Below are positions 6,876 through 10,468 of a stretch of DNA of 10,468 nt, one piece after another. The notes under the pieces are model-generated. The model made no database searches, was not told the origin of the DNA, and worked only from the letters and a program-made list of their open reading frames with translations. Each line of letters starts with the position of its first letter. The stretch's first letter is position 1. The stretch comes from Larix sibirica (Eukaryota; Streptophyta; Pinopsida; Pinales; Pinaceae): assembly GCA_004151065.3 (NCBI GenBank), contig NWUY0303914104.1:1719-12186 (forward strand), given 5' to 3'. The position numbers and the translations under genes are program-made.

Positions 6876-7862
6876 TAGGAGTAATGTAATCAAAGCACGG
6901 TGTAAAAGCAACCATTATCAATATGTATGTTTTCCCTAAGCTATTCCTCCAACTCATCAATGTAAATTTCAAATGAAGTCAAGGAGAGGGGCATCCATGC
7001 TTCACCTCAATAGTATTCCTAATAATGACAAAAAGTCCTTGAGGTGTGCGAAGCTAGCCTATAATGTCTCATATAGTCTCATTATAGCAACAATGAGGCA
7101 CAAATATGCCAATAGCCCATAATCTCTACAAAAAAAAGTGCCCCAAAATTGGAAGGCCCTCTAGAAGTCCAACAAAACAACAAAAAGCTTTTGAGGATCG
7201 TCACTTAGCTTCTTCACTAATATCTTGAAGTGTAAAGATGCGATCAATCAATGTTCAAGATCATAGCATAAATCTTGGCAAAGCTATGCCCGATCAAAAT
7301 AGTCTTGTAATTGTTTAGATTAGAATTGTCACTTGATTTTAAAATAGATTAGATAATATGTTGTAATGATGAAGAAAGAAAGCATGAGCCAACCATGTCA
7401 TTAAAGAGGTCAACAATATCAAGTGCAAGAGACTTAGCACCACATTTGAGAAAATCAACTTGAAGAACTTGCCCATCCATTGCACTACTAGTACTCAAGG
7501 TCCGAAAAAGCTCTTTTAATATCTCCTATGATAAATAGGTGACATGAAGTAGGACAAGAAGGAACAAAAATTGGGGCTAAGTTGGTATGGCATAGAGGAA
7601 GGTAGCATGAGAGGCTCAAGAATAATGTCAAAGGAAGGAGGGGCTTTCTTAGGGAGGAGAGTACACCAAAAGGTTTTTGGGGAGGTGTGGACGGATAACA
7701 AAAGTTGACCTCTCCTTAAGGTAAGAAATTCTCATTTCTTGCATTAGAGGAGACATCATTACTCTCTACATGCAAATGAAATGGAGGATGGGTCAAGATA
7801 GAGAGCAAAGTGGAGGTGCTTATGCATGGCCTTACATTCCACATTATACTAGCAGTTCATGG

Positions 7863-8220
7863 GACATTCACCTAGGAAGTGGATAGGTTTGTTGTGGTGT
7901 ATGGTGAGGTGTTAAAAATCTAGGGCGACTTCCCAAAGGATTTGCAAATAACAACTAGTATTTCACAATGGCAGTAGTAAGGGAAAAGAAGTAGAAGTTT
8001 GAGATAAGTTGGGAAAGCTAAGCAACATAGACTTCGGCACATTCAATGTCAAAAGGAATTGTTATAGGCTAGTTGTTATAGAATCTAAGTGGATGGGGAG
8101 GTTGGGAAAGTGGGGCATCCAAGAGGGTAAAGACAAGACAGGTGCGGGCAGTAGTGGGAAGATGGTGGGAAACAAAGAGATTCCAACTAAGGTGGATCTT
8201 CCTACAACATAATCAACCAC
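7863..8220. other. unassigned spacer between LINE A and LTR
   Basis: No clear protein blocks. The plus-strand open frame at 8009-8212 has no recognisable domain. On the minus strand it could be the far 5' part of LINE A's linker or the start of an LTR-element interior following the primer-binding-like site, but I see no diagnostic motif for either. Confidence 0.35.
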
Positions 8221-8235
8221 ACTAGCTCTATAGTG
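8221..8235 (-). other. decayed primer-binding-site-like sequence
   Basis: Right after the proposed LTR end the minus strand reads CACTATAGAGCTAG. Many plant copia elements have TGGTATCAGAGC here, complementary to initiator tRNA-Met. The shared core is TAT-AGAGC with one base lost and the first bases changed. Position supports it; the similarity is modest. Confidence 0.3.
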
Positions 8236-8865
8236 TTATAACACCCAAAACAAAACTACTGTTGAAACTATTGAAATAACTAAAATGGAAAACAAAAAAT
8301 AAAGGGCCAGAACAAAGAAAATAGTGAGGAAATACACACCATGTGTTGGATTGCACCTACAAATCCTAGTAATAGTGGAAGACTTCTCCAATAACAACAA
8401 TAAGTTGGTGGATTGTATTGATAATAAGTTGTGAGACACATATGAGAGGGACAACAACCTTATTTATATCAATCAAGAGGCAAAAACCCATCTAGTATCT
8501 GAGATGTTGAATTAGTACTTGTGCAAGTAAGGAAGTTTGCTACTTTAATTGTAGTACTCCATTTATATATTTGATCACAACATGGTGTTGCTACAAGTAA
8601 AACCCATTTTATGTGGCAATGTTATTGAATCTTAGGATAATTATTTAGGAATTGTGGTGATTATTGATAATATATGAATGATGGGTTCTTTGCCAAGGGC
8701 AACAATGTGTCACCTGTGTTTAAAGGCTTGGACAAAAGCATAAAATACTTGGTCATCTATACTATAGTTCTACATGGAATTGAAAAAAAAAATGGAAAAA
8801 TACATTATTGGATGTCCTCCCTGCTTAAGAATGGCTCCTAATCCCACAAATCCCTCCCTCCAACA
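8234..8865 (-). mobile_element. probable solo or 5' LTR, copia-like
   Basis: On the minus strand a 632-bp block begins TGTTGGAGGG (8865) and ends GTTATAACA (8234), giving TGTT...AACA ends, as LTRs have. It contains a TATAAATA box (8468-8461) about two thirds of the way in, followed by a GTTGTTGTCCCTC stretch and a pyrimidine-rich run, then the primer-site-like sequence outside. This order is U3 promoter, R-U5, PBS. No second LTR and no gag-pol are in the window, so it is a solo or truncated copy. The start is ambiguous by three bases because TGTTGTTGG offers two TGTT positions. The minus-strand open frame 8236-8457 lies inside and is not a gene. Confidence 0.4.
8461..8468 (-). promoter_or_regulatory. 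TATA box (TATAAATA) of the LTR
   Basis: The minus strand reads GATATAAATAAGG, a good plant TATA box, in the expected U3 place of the proposed LTR, about 230 bp before its end. Transcription would run leftwards. Single TATA boxes are common in AT-rich DNA, so its weight comes from position. Confidence 0.4.
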
Positions 8866-10468
8866 ACAACTAACTTTCCGACTCAACTTGTGTGCCTAAA
8901 AATGCGGCAACTCTGCCACACCCCCCTTGAACATGCCAGCTCCAAATTGCCCGACTCACTAGATCCCACCCGACCGAGCTACCCTCCCATTACCAACGAA
9001 CCAAACCAGCAACACTCCATGTTGACCAAATACTCCTAAACAAGATTAGGCCCCAAGACCTAGAATAGAGAGGGGGAAGAAACAATGTCACATAGTCTGA
9101 AACCCCCCCGGAGTCTATTGATATGTTGTCCAAACTCCAGAAAGCACTCAGTGCCAAAACAACACATGCCAAGGCATAGAGCCTTCAAGACATCTCACCA
9201 CCCACTTAGTTACCAAGATATTGGCTAAGTTGCAACATCGATCAACCCAAGGTCTCCCTCCTCCTTCAGCATAGTGCACACATCTCAAGCAAACAAGGGC
9301 AAACCTCTCACCACCAAACTTAGACCACAGGTACAATCTGAGGATTTGCTCAAGCCATTGAAACCAAGCTCTACTTGGTTACTATTAAGACACATAATGA
9401 AGGCAAAAGAATGTGACCCACGGCTATCAACTTGCCTGGGAAGGGGAGTTTCTTATGTTGCCAGATATGAAGCTTACTCTGCAACCTTTGAGGACATCAC
9501 TCCCACATAGCTACTAGCAACATACCAATCCCAAAAGAAATACCAAGATATTTGACAATCACCCCAACACGAATATAGGACCAAGCAACAAGAATCCATG
9601 CTGGAGGTGAGTCCAACCCAGTGATCCAAAAGTCGGTTTTATGAGGTTTGACGATGGCACCTAAAGCACTACAAATAGTATCTAGACAACTAAAAGCCCC
9701 GTCAACTGAACTCTAATCAGCTCTCACCGATAATAGTGAGTCATCAACAAAATGATTATTAACCATCTCTAAGCCGTCTAGAAGTGAAATACCCTAACCT
9801 TCGTCGTAATGTGAGTTGTCTCCGATAAGTACCCCTAGGCATCAACAATCAAAACATATAAATAAGGCACAAGTGAACATCCCTACCGAATGGACCAATG
9901 CAAAGCAATCCTAAGGTCCAAGGCCTTGTTGACAAAGACAAAAGTCTAGGCATTAGAGAAAAGAGTAGTCACCATGCCCACACACCTGGAGGCTGGGACC
10001 AAAACCCACGCATCTCATCATCTCCTAAATGAAAGAACAATCCACCTAATCTTAATCCTTGTTGAAGTCAATCTTCAACATGAAGCATTGTTGACCTATC
10101 TGCCTCACCCACTCCATTGCCTCCCAGGTTGACACCATTGTATCAAGAATGAATCTTCCCTACACAAACCCAGTTTGCTCTTGATGCACAACATACTTAG
10201 CAATCGCACGAATCCTCAAAGCTAGGGCCTTTGCCAAGATTTTGTAGGCAACAATTAACAAGGTTATGGACCTCCAACCACCTATGGAGTCCCTCGCTAC
10301 ACTTTTAGGAATAAGCCTAATCAACTCTTAATTCAAAGATTCAAAGAGGCCATCAAAAGAGAAAAACTCAATAGCCAAATGACAAAAATCCTCTCCAACG
10401 AATCCCAAATGGATTTATGAAACTCACAAGACAATCCATCCAATCCTAGGGATTTGCCATTCTGCATG
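8866..10468 (-). pseudogene. plant L1-type LINE, RT and post-RT region, cut by window edge
   Basis: Minus-strand blocks follow plant L1 ORF2 order: NGKSLGLDGLSCEFHKSIWD (from 10461), RLIPK then GGWRSITLL and AYKILAKALALR (10318-10200), EQTGFV-stop-GRFILDT (10180-10142), WEAMEW, MLKIDFNKD (to about 10053), VGFGP, GISLLDGLEMVNNHFVDDSL (9795-9730), GAIVKPHKTDFW, VKYLGISFG (about 9550), TKWVVRCLEGSMPW (9210-9169) and SIWSTWS, then RAIW near 8945. The element encodes the polymerase that copies its own RNA at nicked DNA; upstream endonuclease and ORF1 lie beyond the window. Stops and frameshifts are frequent, for example two stops straight after the first catalytic Asp. Its 3' end meets the proposed LTR without a poly(A) tail. 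Confidence 0.85.
9740..9751 (-). other. RT catalytic box of the L1-type LINE (FVDD)
   Basis: Minus-strand codons TTT GTT GAT GAC give F-V-D-D within NHFVDDSLL, the LINE counterpart of F/YADD. Both metal-binding aspartates are present, unlike in LINE A. The surrounding protein is broken, so this is residual conservation, not activity. Confidence 0.85.

Larger units (their letters stand above)
3847..7862 (-). mobile_element. LINE A, decayed non-LTR retrotransposon interrupted by LINE B
   Basis: Minus-strand blocks follow the usual order of the second LINE open reading frame: endonuclease-RT linker (about 7862-7510), RT fingers (7500-7240), palm (7100-6850), early thumb (6600-6436), later thumb (4881-4750), C-terminal region with zinc knuckle (4750-4050), and tail to 3847. 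The 4882-6435 interval between early and later thumb is a plus-strand LINE, so A is the older host of that insertion. Many stops and frameshifts rule out function. No endonuclease domain is recognised upstream of 7862, so A is 5'-truncated or its 5' part is lost. The clade is not certain; its motifs differ from the L1-type element at the right end of the window. Confidence 0.8.
6436..7862 (-). pseudogene. LINE A linker, RT fingers, palm and start of thumb
   Basis: On the minus strand the linker reads VECKAMHKHLHFALYLDPSS from about 7842, then a frame with LLSVHTSPKTFW near 7690. The fingers follow with SSAMDGQVLQVDFLKCGAKS from about 7490 and LFNDM, then NNYKTILIGHSFAKIYAM near 7315-7262, matching the NYR-hoISL-type block of LINE RTs. 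After decayed sequence, a VKHGCPSP block (for the family's VKQGCPLSP) meets a one-base frameshift before IYIDELEE near 6965-6942. The catalytic box follows as LLFVDNVVILASFLESL (6881 downward). NALGIF, VMIFNISKS and FEVWGPGLLLVDWEQ (6480-6436) complete the palm-to-thumb order. Only short blocks are in the same frame. Confidence 0.8.

Noticed and set aside
4882-7862. A single LINE with an internal inversion (twin priming)
   Set aside because: Twin priming gives an inverted 5' part before a sense 3' part. Here the plus part has endonuclease, thumb and C-terminus while the minus strand separately has palm, thumb and its own C-terminus. Two C-termini require two elements.
8009-8212. 67-codon plus-strand open frame
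   Set aside because: No domain; Gly/Lys-rich composition comes from purine-rich sequence.
1-10468. CRISPR arrays, tRNA or rRNA genes, SINE A/B boxes, bacterial operons, a new defence-type system
   Set aside because: No regularly spaced short repeats, no cloverleaf or internal promoter boxes, and no intact adjacent genes were seen on either strand.

Overview
The window looks like intergenic or intronic nuclear DNA from a seed plant with a large, repeat-rich genome. A conifer or other gymnosperm is my guess, based on the mix of old LINE and LTR-like remains in AT-rich DNA; no single marker proves it. There are no bacterial features and no intact long reading frame. Nearly everything recognisable is a decayed retroelement, found by reading short homologous blocks across stops and frameshifts. 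All family statements come from remembered protein motifs, not from a database search.

Layout. 1-1095: mostly unassigned, with one weak decayed coding frame on the plus strand (769-978). 1096-2178: three imperfect tandem copies of a roughly 330-370 bp unit, ending in an exact 21-bp duplication. 2412-2627 (minus): the best candidate for a host gene, one exon with good splice signals and a composition like an organelle-targeting presequence. The tandem array would lie in the intron that follows it. 2640-3846: AT-rich DNA without a recognisable gene.

3847-7862: an old LINE on the minus strand (element A), broken by a second, 5'-truncated LINE on the plus strand (element B, 4882-6435). Element A carries, in its own 5'-to-3' order, the linker, the fingers, the palm (catalytic box decayed to FVDN) and the start of the thumb at 6436-7862. 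It resumes with the rest of the thumb and the C-terminal zinc-knuckle region at 3847-4881. Element B carries an endonuclease remnant joined directly to an RT thumb and an intact CCHC knuckle; its whole polymerase palm is missing. A degenerate 18-19 bp direct repeat and a (TATC)n tail mark the insertion.

8221-8865: a probable LTR on the minus strand, with TGTT...AACA ends, a TATAAATA box and a decayed primer-binding site next to it. 8866-10468: the RT and post-RT part of a plant L1-type LINE on the minus strand, cut by the right window edge and abutting the LTR at its 3' end.

None of these genes works with another; the region records successive insertions followed by long decay. I found no convincing new biological system. 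The most informative items are the LINE-in-LINE insertion, the palm-less element B, the tandem array and the orphan exon.
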